NCBI GenBank assembly: GCA_041742235.1
Contig: JBGSJA010000019.1
Location: forward strand, 1-64,000
Source: BOKV01 sp041742235
GTDB taxonomy: Bacteria; Pseudomonadota; Alphaproteobacteria; Rhizobiales; Rhizobiaceae
Length of the DNA: 64,000 nucleotides
Reading direction: 5' to 3'
Shown here: positions 1 to 8,690 of the stretch, piece by piece
Numbering within the stretch: position 1 is the first letter of the stretch
How the letters are laid out: each line of letters starts with the position of its first letter
Translations under genes and position numbers: made by a program
The notes under the pieces: model-generated
What the model saw: only the letters and a program-made list of their open reading frames with translations
Database searches by the model: none
What the model was told of the DNA's origin: nothing

Positions 1-1749
1 GTTCACTCCCGCCTGCCTAAGCGAATCAAGCAGTTCCTGAACTTTGGGATTATCAAACCAGCGGCGGATCGAGAGCGCCATGATTTCACCGACATCATCC
101 ACGGCCTGCAAATCTTCCACGGAAGCGGATGCGAGCCGTTCCATGGTCCCAAAGCGGGCCGCCAATTTTCTGGCGGCGACTGCTCCGACATGCAGGATTC
201 CCAGACCAAAGAGCAAGCGCCACAGAGTTCGATTTTTGCTGCCGGCGATAGCTGACACCAAATTGCCAGCGCTTTTTTCGCCCATGCGTTCGAGTTCCAA
301 AAGTGCGGGTTTTTCCAAGTGATAGATTCCGGGAATTTCTTTCACCAGCGAGCTTTCGACCAATTGGGACACCATGCTTTCGCCGAGTCCCTCAATGTCC
401 ATGGCTCCCCGGCATGCAAAATGTTCCAGGCGCCGAAGGAGTTGGGCCGGACAGGATGGGTTCGTGCAGCGGTGGGCTACCTGACCCTCCTCTTTTGTTA
501 CGGCTCCCCCACAGGAGGGACACCGATCCGGCATCACAAACGCTCTCTCCTCCCCCGCGCGCTCCTGAACAAGAACCTGCACAACCGCCGGAATAACCTC
601 GCCTGCTTTTTCTATCACCACACGGTCCCCAATCCGCAGATCCTTGCGATGAATTTCTTCTTCATTGTGAAGGGTCGCGCGGCTCACCCGGCTGCCGCTC
701 ACAAACACCGGCTCCAACTCCGCAACCGGCGTGAGCACTCCGGTTCGCCCGACTTGAACCGTGATATCGAGCAACTTCGTCGTGGCCTGCTCGGGCTGAT
801 ACTTGTAGGCGATCGCCCAGCGTGGTGCCTTGTTGGTTGAACCCAGTCGCTCGCGCTGATCAAGGGAATCGATTTTTAAAACTGCCCCATCGGTCTCGTA
901 AGCAAAATCGTGACGGATTGCGCCCAGTTCCTGGATGGCGGCGAGTGCCTCCTCGGTGGAGGTCGCATGCCAGAGGCGTTCCGGCGTTTGGAATCCGGCG
1001 GCTTTCAACAGTTTCAGAAATCCGGTTCCCGATGTTGTGATGCCTGAAGGGAACTGACCGAATCCATAAAATATGCCGAGCAATCCCCTTGTCGCGACAA
1101 TCCGTGAATCCAATTGTTTCAGCGAGCCCGCCGCCGCATTTCGCGGATTCGCAAAGGCCGGGAGCCCCTCCTCGTCTCGTTCTTCATTCAGTCTCTGAAA
1201 AACGGACTTCGGCAGATAAATTTCTCCGCGAATCTCAATCAGTCCGGCAGGCAACATCGGCGCGGATTGCGGGATGGACGGAATGGTTTGAATGTTCGCG
1301 GTGACATCATCACCCGTCGTACCGTCACCGCGTGTTGCCGCTCGAATCAGTTTTCCATCCTCATATAGCAGGCTGATTGCCACCCCATCCACCTTCGGCT
1401 CAATGGTCAGGGTAAAATATTCTCCAGTTACAATCTTTGTCACACGTGTGACAAAATCTGTAACTTCTGATTCCTTGTACGTGTTGTCCAGGCTCTGCAT
1501 GCGGACCAAGTGCCGGGCGGGGGCAAAACCTTCGAGGGGCTTTCCACCCACGGTGAGGGTGGGGGAATCCTCATTTTGCAAGTCCGGGAATTGCTCCTCA
1601 ATCTCCTTAAGTTCCCGGAGCAGCTCATCAAATTGCTGATCCGTGATTTGGGGTGCCGCGTCCTGGTAGTAGAGATTGTTGTGTTTCTCAATCTCCAGCC
1701 GGAGCCAGTTCGCTCTTGCCTGCGGGGATTTTTCGTTTGATCCACTCAT
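1..1749 (-). CDS. ligA: NAD-dependent DNA ligase LigA (C-terminus beyond window)
   Basis: NAD+-dependent DNA ligase, which seals nicks in replication and repair. Reading the minus strand from the ATG at 1749 gives 583 codons open to the window edge. Seen: an N-terminal Ia-type region (residues ~5-70), the adenylation motif EPKVDG with its nucleophilic lysine, a downstream RGE motif, an OB-fold region, a four-cysteine zinc finger (CPSCGG then CTNPSCPAQ) and HhH repeats near the cut end. The family is usually about 670 residues, so roughly the last 90, the BRCT domain, are off-window. The start overlaps the end of the upstream vanZ-like gene by about 60 nt on the same strand. Base composition matches the next two genes but not the rest of the window. 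LigA identity is certain; the host is not. Confidence 0.95.
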   Translation of the reverse strand, partial: MSGSNEKSPQARANWLRLEIEKHNNLYYQDAAPQITDQQFDELLRELKEIEEQFPDLQNEDSPTLTVGGKPLEGFAPARHLVRMQSLDNTYKESEVTDFVTRVTKIVTGEYFTLTIEPKVDGVAISLLYEDGKLIRAATRGDGTTGDDVTANIQTIPSIPQSAPMLPAGLIEIRGEIYLPKSVFQRLNEERDEEGLPAFANPRNAAAGSLKQLDSRIVATRGLLGIFYGFGQFPSGITTSGTGFLKLLKAAGFQTPERLWHATSTEEALAAIQELGAIRHDFAYETDGAVLKIDSLDQRERLGSTNKAPRWAIAYKYQPEQATTKLLDITVQVGRTGVLTPVAELEPVFVSGSRVSRATLHNEEEIHRKDLRIGDRVVIEKAGEVIPAVVQVLVQERAGEERAFVMPDRCPSCGGAVTKEEGQVAHRCTNPSCPAQLLRRLEHFACRGAMDIEGLGESMVSQLVESSLVKEIPGIYHLEKPALLELERMGEKSAGNLVSAIAGSKNRTLWRLLFGLGILHVGAVAARKLAARFGTMERLASASVEDLQAVDDVGEIMALSIRRWFDNPKVQELLDSLRQAGVN

Positions 1750-2158
1750 AAAGCCAATACGCAACGATAATGCCGGAAAGTCCTCCGGTCACGTCTGCAA
1801 CAAAGTCAAAAATGTCCGCCCCCTGCCTGCCCGGGGTGAAGGTTTGATGCCACTCATCACTGATTCCAATGGCAAGAATCATTCCCAGCGACAGGCCCTT
1901 CACCACAACCGCCTGCCATCGAAACGTGCAGGCCAGCGCCCAGGTGAACAAAAATCCCCCGGCGGCAAAATAGACAAAATGCAGGATCTTGTCCGCGTGG
2001 AGAAAAGAAAAGGACGCTACTTCACGCGGAGGCAACGAGGAAAGTCCCCAGAGCGCGCCGGCCCACAGGACAAATCCCGTCCAACCGGCCCACCGGCCAA
2101 TCCTCTGAATTTTCTCATGCATCCCGCGATTGAATACACGAGACGCGAGGGAGTCCAA
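1688..2158 (-). CDS. VanZ-like integral membrane protein
   Basis: Small membrane protein of the VanZ-like family. The name comes from a teicoplanin-resistance accessory gene, but most family members have no known function. 156 residues with about four hydrophobic segments: ~20-40, ~60-85, ~92-110 and ~125-145. The acidic motif SDEWHQTFTPGR is typical of VanZ-like proteins. A second start, MHEKIQ at 2122, would give a shorter N-terminus and is equally plausible. It lies 50 nt after the M42 peptidase stop and overlaps the ligA start by about 60 nt, so the three genes look like one transcription unit. Function cannot be deduced. Confidence 0.8.
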   Translation of the reverse strand: MDSLASRVFNRGMHEKIQRIGRWAGWTGFVLWAGALWGLSSLPPREVASFSFLHADKILHFVYFAAGGFLFTWALACTFRWQAVVVKGLSLGMILAIGISDEWHQTFTPGRQGADIFDFVADVTGGLSGIIVAYWLYEWIKRKIPAGKSELAPAGD

Positions 2159-2208
2159 GATTCTTCCTCAAAACCGCTGGGATGGCGACAACCAGGTCTG
2201 GAATGTTC

Positions 2209-3291
2209 TCAAATTTCCACTCGGAATTTTTCGTCTGTTTCAACCGACGAGCAAAATGCGGCGAGGAGGCATGCGAGGGCTTCGAGGTCGGCGAGGTCGA
2301 TGACTTCCACCGGGGAGTGCATGTAGCGGTTTGGGAGGCCGAGGGAGATGGTGGGGATTCCGCCGCGTTGGAGGAAGATCGTGTCGGCGTCCGTTCCCGT
2401 GTGTCGGGGGTTGGCTTCCAATTGGACAGGGATTTTGTGTTTCTCGGCAACGGAGAGAAACCGTTCGCAAAGAGAGGGATGGTTCGAACTACCAAAAGAA
2501 ATCACCGGCCCTCCACCGAGTTTCACGTCTCCATGTTTGGTTTTGGAACAGTTTGGAAAATCGGTGGCATGGGTGACATCAATCACGATTGCCATGTCCG
2601 GTCGGATTCGATACCCGACCATGGTAGCGCCATAGAGTCCGTTTTCTTCCTGAATCGTGGAGACGGCGATCACTTGGGCAACCGGCTGGGATTTTTGCAG
2701 ATGCATCAGTCGGAGCGCTTCTGCTGCGGCCCATGTGCCGATGCGATTGTCACAGCCGCGTGCAGCAATTTTCCCGGATCCCATTTCCCAGACTCCGGCT
2801 GCGATAGTGGCCGGGTCACCAACCCGAACGCGTTTGAGTGCCTCCTCCTTGTTTTTGGCGCCAATATCGATGAAGAGTTCATGAAATTCCGGCGTCTTTT
2901 TCCGGTCCTCCGGTTCCTGCAAATGAATGGCCAGATGACCGATGACCCCTTGGATCGGTCCATGACCTGAACTCACAATCACGCGCTGACCCCGCAGCAA
3001 ACCGCGATCCACGCCCCCGATGCCCTTAAAAAACAAAAAGCCCTCATCGGAGATGTAGGAAATCATGAGCCCGAGTTCGTCCCCGTGTCCCGCCAACAGA
3101 ATTTTGGGTTTTCCCCCGGGGTTTCGGGTCGCGAAGACATTGCCGTAGGGGTCACTTTCGACCTTTTCGGAGAAAGGTGCCACATAGTCGCTCCAGACTC
3201 TCTGACCCCTCCGCTCAAACCCTGATGGGGTGGGGGTTTCCAGCAGTTCTTTCAAGAAGGAATACGACTCGGGAGGCAGGCCATGAAACAT
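2209..3291 (-). CDS. M42 family metallo-aminopeptidase
   Basis: Cytoplasmic dinuclear-metal aminopeptidase of the M42 family (relatives: glutamyl aminopeptidase, FrvX, TET aminopeptidase), which trims peptides. 360 residues, normal for the family. Expected metal and catalytic motifs appear in order: AGHGDE (first His ligand and catalytic Asp), RGCDNRIG (bridging Asp), the catalytic Glu pair in QEENG, VIDVTHA and YMHSP (last His ligand). The start at 3291 begins MFHGLPPESY. It is divergent from the SDR gene at 3415, with about 120 nt between them that must carry both promoters. Base composition and codon use group it with ligA and vanZ. Family certain; substrate unknown. Confidence 0.92.
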   Translation of the reverse strand: MFHGLPPESYSFLKELLETPTPSGFERRGQRVWSDYVAPFSEKVESDPYGNVFATRNPGGKPKILLAGHGDELGLMISYISDEGFLFFKGIGGVDRGLLRGQRVIVSSGHGPIQGVIGHLAIHLQEPEDRKKTPEFHELFIDIGAKNKEEALKRVRVGDPATIAAGVWEMGSGKIAARGCDNRIGTWAAAEALRLMHLQKSQPVAQVIAVSTIQEENGLYGATMVGYRIRPDMAIVIDVTHATDFPNCSKTKHGDVKLGGGPVISFGSSNHPSLCERFLSVAEKHKIPVQLEANPRHTGTDADTIFLQRGGIPTISLGLPNRYMHSPVEVIDLADLEALACLLAAFCSSVETDEKFRVEI

Positions 3292-3414
3292 AACACCACG
3301 TTACACCCCGTGGGCCGCGTGTGCAATGTCGGATGAGGTCATTGGGTCGAACGATTCCTGTGTTTTCTATCTTCCGCGCTGGACAAAGTGCCTTTGGCCA
3401 CGCTTGATTTCTTC

Positions 3415-4263
3415 ATGAACACATTTGAAGGACAAGTTGCCATCGTGACGGGAGCAGGCCGGGGAATCGGAGAAGCCATCGCCAAACGTTTTGTCGAACT
3501 CGGAGCCAGGGTGGCGGTTGTGAGCCGCACGGAATCGAATTCTGTGAAAGTGGCTGAGTCATTGAATGCAATCCGTCCGGACAGCGCGAAGCCTTACGCC
3601 GTGGACGTGGCCGATTTTGATGCGGTGCAAAAAGCGGGTGAGCAAATTCTTGCGGACTTCGGGCGATGTGACGTGCTGGTGAACAATGCCGGCATCACCG
3701 GTTTCGAGCAAGGCGTCGTAGCCCACGATCCCGAAAACGCTGAACTGGAAGATTGGCGCGCCGTTCACGCCACGAACCTTGATGGCACCTTCCTGGGTTG
3801 CAAGCACGCGATCCGTGCGATGCGGCGCACAGGCAAGGGGTCGATCATCAACATTTCGTCGCGCTCGGGCGTTGTCGGGATACCGGGAGCCGCCGCATAC
3901 GCGTCTTCCAAGGCGGCCATACGCAACCACACGAAGACCGTCGCACTTTATTGCGCGGAACAGGGTCTGGAAGTCAGATGCAATTCAATCCAACCGGCGG
4001 CCATATTGACGCCGATGTGGGAACCCTTGCTGGGCGAAGGGCCAGACCGTAAGGCGCGAATGGCAGCGTTTGTCGCGGATACGCCGCTGCGCCGGTTTGG
4101 CCAGCCCGTGGAGGTTGCCGCCATTGCGGTGCTGCTGGCATCCGATGAGGCCCCGTACATGACCGGAACGGAGATCAACATCGATGGCGGAATACTCGCC
4201 GGGTCGGTGGCAGTGTCCGGATCGACGGCAGGGTCCGCCGATCTTGCCCAGACGACCAAATGA
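3415..4263 (+). CDS. SDR-family oxidoreductase, probably a chimeric reading frame
   Basis: NAD(P)-dependent short-chain dehydrogenase by fold: TGAGRGIG cofactor motif near the N-terminus, NNAG at 90-93, Tyr162/Lys166 in YASSK, 282 residues. The ATG at 3415 is preferred over a GTG at 3388 because MNTFEGQVAIVTG is the normal family start; no clear Shine-Dalgarno is visible. The protein seems to be two halves. Residues 1-95 read like a FabG-type 3-oxoacyl-ACP reductase in less GC-rich DNA. From GFEQGVVAHD onward it reads like an alphaproteobacterial glucose-1-dehydrogenase-type SDR in GC-rich DNA. The switch sits in VLVNNAGIT, a motif shared by unrelated SDR genes. The open frame is real as given, but it may not exist in any genome. 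Confidence 0.6.
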   Translation: MNTFEGQVAIVTGAGRGIGEAIAKRFVELGARVAVVSRTESNSVKVAESLNAIRPDSAKPYAVDVADFDAVQKAGEQILADFGRCDVLVNNAGITGFEQGVVAHDPENAELEDWRAVHATNLDGTFLGCKHAIRAMRRTGKGSIINISSRSGVVGIPGAAAYASSKAAIRNHTKTVALYCAEQGLEVRCNSIQPAAILTPMWEPLLGEGPDRKARMAAFVADTPLRRFGQPVEVAAIAVLLASDEAPYMTGTEINIDGGILAGSVAVSGSTAGSADLAQTTK

Positions 4264-4381
4264 GCGCTGGAACCTGGACTTTCTCCGCAACGCCTTCACC
4301 GACAGCCGAGAATTCGACGCGCGGCTCAGCAGGAAAAGGACGACATTGTTAGTGAGGAAAGCGCAACAAATCTCGGGCTTT

Positions 4382-4933
4382 TCAGCTCCGCCAATGCGAG
4401 TTCTGTTCGTGGCGGGCGATGATCTGGGCCAGGCCGGCAAACTCGTCGCGGATAAACCGCTTGAAGCGCAGCACCGTCGGGCGCTTCTCTTCGCCCGTCA
4501 AGGTGAGCATTCCCAGATTGCGCTTCGGGTGGCCGATCCGGATCGAGAGCGCCGAGACGAGGTTCTGCCGGCGCAGCATGAACACTACCGACAGCGGCAG
4601 GATGGTAAGGCTGTCCGACTGCGACAGGATGTTGACGATCGATGCGAGCGAGCCGCCCGAGAAGGCGACCTTGAAATCGGAGACACCGATCGAGTTCAGC
4701 ACCAGGCGCAAGTCTTGGTAGAGCGTGCTGTTGGCGGGCGGGGCGATCCAGGAATAGTTGGCGATCTCCAGGCGCAGCGAGGATTTCTGCGCCAGCGGGT
4801 GGGTGACGCCGCAAACGACCACGTTGCGGCCGGGCAATATCTGCTCGAGCGGGCGGGCTGACTGACGGTGCTCGTCGAGCGGCATGGCAAAAGCGGCGTT
4901 CTGCCTGGGCGCACGTGGATCAAGAAATGCGTC
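4382..4933 (-). pseudogene. LysR-type regulator, effector domain only (5' end lost)
   Basis: About 184 codons matching the substrate-binding half of a LysR-type regulator: HPLAQKSSLRLEIANYSWIAP, then a second subdomain with ILSQSDSLTILPLSVV and a C-terminal stretch RPTVLRFKRFIRDEF. The frame is closed upstream by a TAG at 4934-4936. No winged-helix coding sequence exists between there and the SDR gene ending at 5029, so the first ~120 residues, including the DNA-binding domain, are missing. A methionine at 4885 could start a 167-residue remnant, but without a helix-turn-helix it cannot act as a normal LysR regulator. Probably a decaying regulator that once served the SDR gene at 3415 or the one at 5029. 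Confidence 0.7.
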
Positions 4934-5028
4934 CTACGCTTATCCAGAAAACCGGCAGCAGGCGAATTCAGAACTCGCAGGCCACTTTGACAGTGTCGAT
5001 CCGCCCTGCCCGGCAGGCCATGATCGCA

Positions 5029-5934
5029 TTATGGCCTCGCCCGAAGACGGTTCACCAACAAATCATCCCGCAGGATCTTTTCCTCAAGTGCGTTTAGTTC
5101 ACCAACGTCCCATGTGGCGCTCAGGTAGCGACCCTTGGCCCAGTCCGCCCTACCCGAACTCAACCAGACGGCAAATCCGGCGGCGAGCGCCGGATCATCG
5201 ACCAGATAGGCGTGCATCGCCTCGGGCATGCTTCGCCCCAGTTCGGTCGAAACGCCGCCCGGATGCAGCGCAAAGCACTTTATCCCCTCGTCGCCATGAT
5301 CGACCTGGACGAATTCGCACAATCGGTTGATCGCGTGTTTCGAGGTCTGATAGTCCGAGGCACCTGGCATCAGCAATTGCGCGCCGATCGAGGACAACAG
5401 CAGCAGATGGCCGCCGCTTCTCCCTTCGGCCGCGCGGTTCTTGGCCGATTGGATCAGCGGAGGAATGGTGAACCGGATCACATGATAGGCGCCCTTGACG
5501 TTAACCTCCCAATTCCGCCACCACCCGGCCGGATCGGAGAGACCGATCTTGGTCCAGGGTCCGAGGTAGCCGGCATTCGCATCGGCCACATCGATGGCGC
5601 CAAACCGTATCAGGCAATCCGCGACCGCGGCCTCGACATCGGCGGCAATCGTCACGTCGCAAGCCTTTATGGCACAGAGCGTGTCGGGGTTGGCGGCAAG
5701 GACAAGGTCCCGTGTCTCTTCCAAATGTTCCTTGGACCTGGCCACAAGATACACCGTCCGCGCGCCCGCCTCGGCAAAGGCGATGGCGGTGGCCTGGCCA
5801 ATTCCGCGCGAAGCGCCCGTAATGAACACGACCTTGCCCGCAGCGCTGCCTGCGAGCGCTCCATTTGGGTTGATCGCATCGTAGACGTCGTGATGTGCCG
5901 TCAATTCAAGAAACTGGGTCTGGATCGAGGTCAT
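5029..5934 (-). CDS. SDR-family NAD(P)-dependent oxidoreductase
   Basis: Short-chain dehydrogenase of about 301 residues, counting from MTSIQTQF; the open frame extends further upstream but without SDR homology. Seen: cofactor motif TGASRGIGQ, NAG variant DANAGYL, catalytic Tyr-Lys in YQTSKHA and the PGGVSTELG segment. The ~35-residue N-terminal lead before the Rossmann fold is longer than usual. Divergent from the AraC-type regulator at 6100, with about 165 nt between them, the common arrangement of a regulator controlling its neighbour. The substrate cannot be read from sequence. The gene is intact while its neighbours on the left are broken. Confidence 0.85.
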   Translation of the reverse strand: MTSIQTQFLELTAHHDVYDAINPNGALAGSAAGKVVFITGASRGIGQATAIAFAEAGARTVYLVARSKEHLEETRDLVLAANPDTLCAIKACDVTIAADVEAAVADCLIRFGAIDVADANAGYLGPWTKIGLSDPAGWWRNWEVNVKGAYHVIRFTIPPLIQSAKNRAAEGRSGGHLLLLSSIGAQLLMPGASDYQTSKHAINRLCEFVQVDHGDEGIKCFALHPGGVSTELGRSMPEAMHAYLVDDPALAAGFAVWLSSGRADWAKGRYLSATWDVGELNALEEKILRDDLLVNRLRARP

Positions 5935-6099
5935 GCGGTTCTTCCCGTGGTCCGAGTGTTGATCTCCACTCCCAATAGCGGTCCAAGCTCGACGCTGCCT
6001 GCCATAAACTGCGAAAATCCTGCCAATTCCTGCAAAAGCTCGTAGGAACGGGTGCATCGGTCGCAATGCGCTGCTACCAATTCTTTCAAGGAGTTGCCC

Positions 6100-7062
6100 A
6101 TGGACCTTGTGCGCCTGATCGATCAAGCCAACCGCTACTTTCAAGAAAGCTCGCGGGATGGACGGATGCTACCCGGTCTGACCGTGCTTCGAAGAGAGGC
6201 AGTGAGCGGCATTGAGGCGGTCGTCTACGAACCGGTGATCTGCCTGATCCTGCAAGGCCGCAAGGAATCCTGGATCGGCAACCTGTTCGCAGATGTTGGG
6301 CCGGGCGATGCCTTGCTGGTCAGCCACGACTTGCCTGTACAATCCAGGATCACCTGCGCGAGCACACATGAGCCCTACCTTGCAGTTATCCTCAAGCTCG
6401 ATCTGGGGATAGTCCGTGGACTTTATGAACAACTGGCCGATGTTCCCATGCCTGGACCGGGTGGCCGGTCCTTGGCGGCGGGGCCGGCGGAACCGGAATG
6501 GCTTGATGTGCTCGAGCGGTACCTGGACCTCATGGACAGACCTCTGGATGCAAAGGTGCTGGGACCATCGGTTCTTCGCGAGGTCCACTATCGCCTGTTG
6601 CTGTCGACGGTCGGAAGGATGCTGCGTGGTCTGCTCGTTGCGGACAGCCACGCCAGCCGGGTTGCCAAGGCCCTTGTCCAACTCCGCCGTGACTTCCGGT
6701 CGCCGTTGAGCCTTCCGGAACTTGCCAAGGCTGCCGGCATGAGCGTCACTTCCTTCCACCAGCATTTCAAAGGCGTAACCGGCACGACGCCGCTTCAGTA
6801 TCAAAAGGACCTCCGGCTGATCGCTTCCCGCACTCTGCTGGCAGAACGCAGAGTATCCGTGTCCGAAGCCGCCTATGCAGTTGGCTATGAAAGCCCGACC
6901 CATTTCAGCCGCGACTACAGGCGAAAATTCGGTTTGCCGCCCGGCAAGGACGCAAACAGATTCAGCCTTGCGATTCAAAGGGCCGAGATCATGATCCCGG
7001 GTTGGTCAAACGGCGCAGCGACATTGTTTTCGGGCAATGACGACGACAGCAGGTTTCCCTGA
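6100..7062 (+). CDS. AraC-family transcriptional regulator
   Basis: Regulator of about 320 residues. The start at 6100 (MDLVRLIDQA) is supported by an AAGGAG ribosome-binding site seven bases upstream. The N-terminal half (~20-170) resembles the AraC_N effector domain, with the typical CLILQGRKESWIG motif. The C-terminal half (~190-300) carries two helix-turn-helix units, LPELAKAAGMSVTSFHQHFK and VSEAAYAVGYESPTHFSRDY. Regulators of this subfamily often sit divergently beside an SDR or aldo-keto reductase that they activate in response to electrophiles. That fits the divergent SDR at 5029-5934, although the effector is unknown. Confidence 0.9.
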   Translation: MDLVRLIDQANRYFQESSRDGRMLPGLTVLRREAVSGIEAVVYEPVICLILQGRKESWIGNLFADVGPGDALLVSHDLPVQSRITCASTHEPYLAVILKLDLGIVRGLYEQLADVPMPGPGGRSLAAGPAEPEWLDVLERYLDLMDRPLDAKVLGPSVLREVHYRLLLSTVGRMLRGLLVADSHASRVAKALVQLRRDFRSPLSLPELAKAAGMSVTSFHQHFKGVTGTTPLQYQKDLRLIASRTLLAERRVSVSEAAYAVGYESPTHFSRDYRRKFGLPPGKDANRFSLAIQRAEIMIPGWSNGAATLFSGNDDDSRFP

Positions 7063-7125
7063 CGACCGAGGGCTTGTCCCGAGCAAATCTCGTTCAGGCC
7101 GCCAATCTTCAGTTCTCGATCACAT

Positions 7126-7332
7126 CTATTTCGCCGCTTTTTCCAGTTCCTCTTGTGACAAGGCGCCGCTGCCATCGCCATCTGCCGCGGCAAACTGTTC
7201 CTTGTCCCAGTTCACGCCTGCTGCAATGAGTTCATCCAGGTTCAACTGGCCGTCGCCATTGGCGTCGATCTTCGGGAAATCGGCCGCAACGATTGCAATA
7301 ACCGAAAACATGAGTGCGAGCTTCATCTTCAT
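7126..7332 (-). CDS. Small exported EF-hand protein
   Basis: 68-residue protein with a good ribosome-binding site (AGGAGAGG) before the ATG at 7332. An N-terminal hydrophobic segment, KLALMFSVIAIVAA, looks like a signal peptide or anchor. Two EF-hand calcium loops follow: DANGDGQLNLDE (residues ~23-34) and DGDGSGALSQEE (~51-62). Both keep Asp at positions 1, 3 and 5 and the acidic residue at 12. It lies downstream of the parallel beta-helix gene on the same strand with 41 nt between them, so the two may be co-transcribed and co-exported. Likely a periplasmic calcium-binding protein; its role is unknown. Confidence 0.75.
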   Translation of the reverse strand: MKMKLALMFSVIAIVAADFPKIDANGDGQLNLDELIAAGVNWDKEQFAAADGDGSGALSQEELEKAAK

Positions 7333-7373
7333 TTTCCTCTCCTGTTCGCCAGCATGATGCCCAGGCCATTGCG

Positions 7374-8228
7374 TCAGAACGTGGTATCGCCGACCGACAC
7401 GGTGCAACCGCTGGTGGCTGGTGAAAACCCGGAAACGGCATTGTCGATACAGCCGATCTGCATCGAGAAACCGAGATCGGCGATGCCGGCATTTCCTGTC
7501 GGGTTGTTCATCAGGTGATTGTTGGAAATTCCGGCACGGGTGACCGAATAAAACGAGATGCCATTCGTCTGCGCGGCGTTCTTGATATTGTAGACCGTGT
7601 TGCCGCGCACCGACACGGTCTGGCTGAACCCGACGCCTATCCCGTATGCGGCTGCCGTCTCGGCAATCGAGGAAACCAGATTGCCCTCGATCACGGAGTT
7701 TTCCCCATAGACGAGGGTTATGCCGGTCGCCTCGCTGTCGAGGTCGCCGGGACCGACATTGGTGATGTGATTGTCGCGGATGACGCTGTCTGCACCAACC
7801 ACGAAAATGCCCCGGTAGTTGCTGGCATTGGCGCTGATGTTCTCGACAGTCGACCGCTGCGCCAACAGCCCACCGAGAAGAACGGCACTGGCAAATCCGT
7901 CCACGCGACCATTTCGGACGGTTACGTCCTTGCGGTGGAACGATACAACGCCGTTCATCCGGTTCGCGGGCCCTGCAAGGCTGTTCGACAAGGTGAAGCC
8001 GTTGAGATCGACCGTCACATTGTCGGCCTCGATTTCGATCGCGCCCGCAAGGTAGGCAGGCGCCGGATCGGTGGTGTTCACGAGGTTCTGCTTCAGGCAA
8101 TAGATCCCGGGCGCAGTAATCGTGAAGGGAACGCTGGTGATCTCGGTGCAGATCGTGATTTCCGCCCGCGCCGGCAGCGCAAGCAGCAGCGAGGCAAGCA
8201 ATCCACAAGCAAGGGCGATTTTGGGCAT
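7374..8228 (-). CDS. Secreted right-handed parallel beta-helix repeat protein
   Basis: About 284 residues from MPKIALACG. A clear signal peptide (hydrophobic run LACGLLASLLLALPARA) ends in an AxA-type site. The mature part is a chain of short beta-strand turns (NVTVDLNGFTL, VTVRNGRVDGF, STVENISANA, SVIRDNHITNV, SVIEGNLVSSI, VSVRGNTVYNI, AGISNNHLMNN) with regular N-rich turns, the pattern of NosD/pectate-lyase-like beta-helices. Four cysteines (two early, two near the C-terminus) could form disulphides outside the cytoplasm. The fold call is firm; enzymatic activity is not shown, and such proteins may be structural or sugar-binding. Same strand as the downstream EF-hand gene. Confidence 0.75.
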   Translation of the reverse strand: MPKIALACGLLASLLLALPARAEITICTEITSVPFTITAPGIYCLKQNLVNTTDPAPAYLAGAIEIEADNVTVDLNGFTLSNSLAGPANRMNGVVSFHRKDVTVRNGRVDGFASAVLLGGLLAQRSTVENISANASNYRGIFVVGADSVIRDNHITNVGPGDLDSEATGITLVYGENSVIEGNLVSSIAETAAAYGIGVGFSQTVSVRGNTVYNIKNAAQTNGISFYSVTRAGISNNHLMNNPTGNAGIADLGFSMQIGCIDNAVSGFSPATSGCTVSVGDTTF

Positions 8229-8690
8229 GGCTCGATCCTCAAGGTTTCGGTTCAGCCAGCCCGCAGCGAGATTAACACAAAATCTGGCAGCACGATAATC
8301 ACCTGTGCCGGCATGGGTAACGAGGCACACTGCGGACTGTCACGGACCGGCGCAGCAAGGCGATGCCTCCAGATTAGAAAACTTCCAAACAACTGATTAC
8401 CTTGGCGTTTTGCGATTGACGCAAACCCGCCTGCCGTCTCTATGTCGGGTATTCCGATTGATCCGGCCCTTGAAGCCGGTTGAATGGAGCATGGTCATGA
8501 GCGGACACGATGCATCCCAGATGCAGCGCTATTTCGCGCGCGCACCTGAAAGACTGGTTCTCGACGGTTGCAGGACTTGGCATTGCGGTGGCGCAAACCA
8601 AGGCACGACCGCGCAACTGGCGCTCCGCTCCTTCTATGGCGAGATGATGGATTGGCGCGCCGCCGTGGTGACGGCCGATGCCATGGCTGG
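8229..8690. other. No supportable gene (degenerate stretch)
   Basis: Between the beta-helix gene and the imelysin fragment I find no reading frame with family features or a credible start. The left end must contain the minus-strand promoter of the beta-helix gene. A short plus-strand frame from about 8496 ends without recognisable homology. Its neighbour is a truncated gene, so this may be the worn remains of sequence that once preceded the imelysin gene. Confidence 0.5.

Noticed and set aside
1..3700. Horizontally acquired genomic island
   Set aside because: The block carries housekeeping-type genes (ligA, M42 peptidase) and no integrase, tRNA, repeat or insertion sequence, and the boundary lies within a conserved motif; a chimeric join explains it better.
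7126..8208. A single 360-codon minus-strand frame covering the EF-hand gene and part of the beta-helix gene
   Set aside because: Only its last 68 codons have family features and a ribosome-binding site; the rest is the wrong-frame shadow of the beta-helix protein, which has its own signal peptide and repeats.
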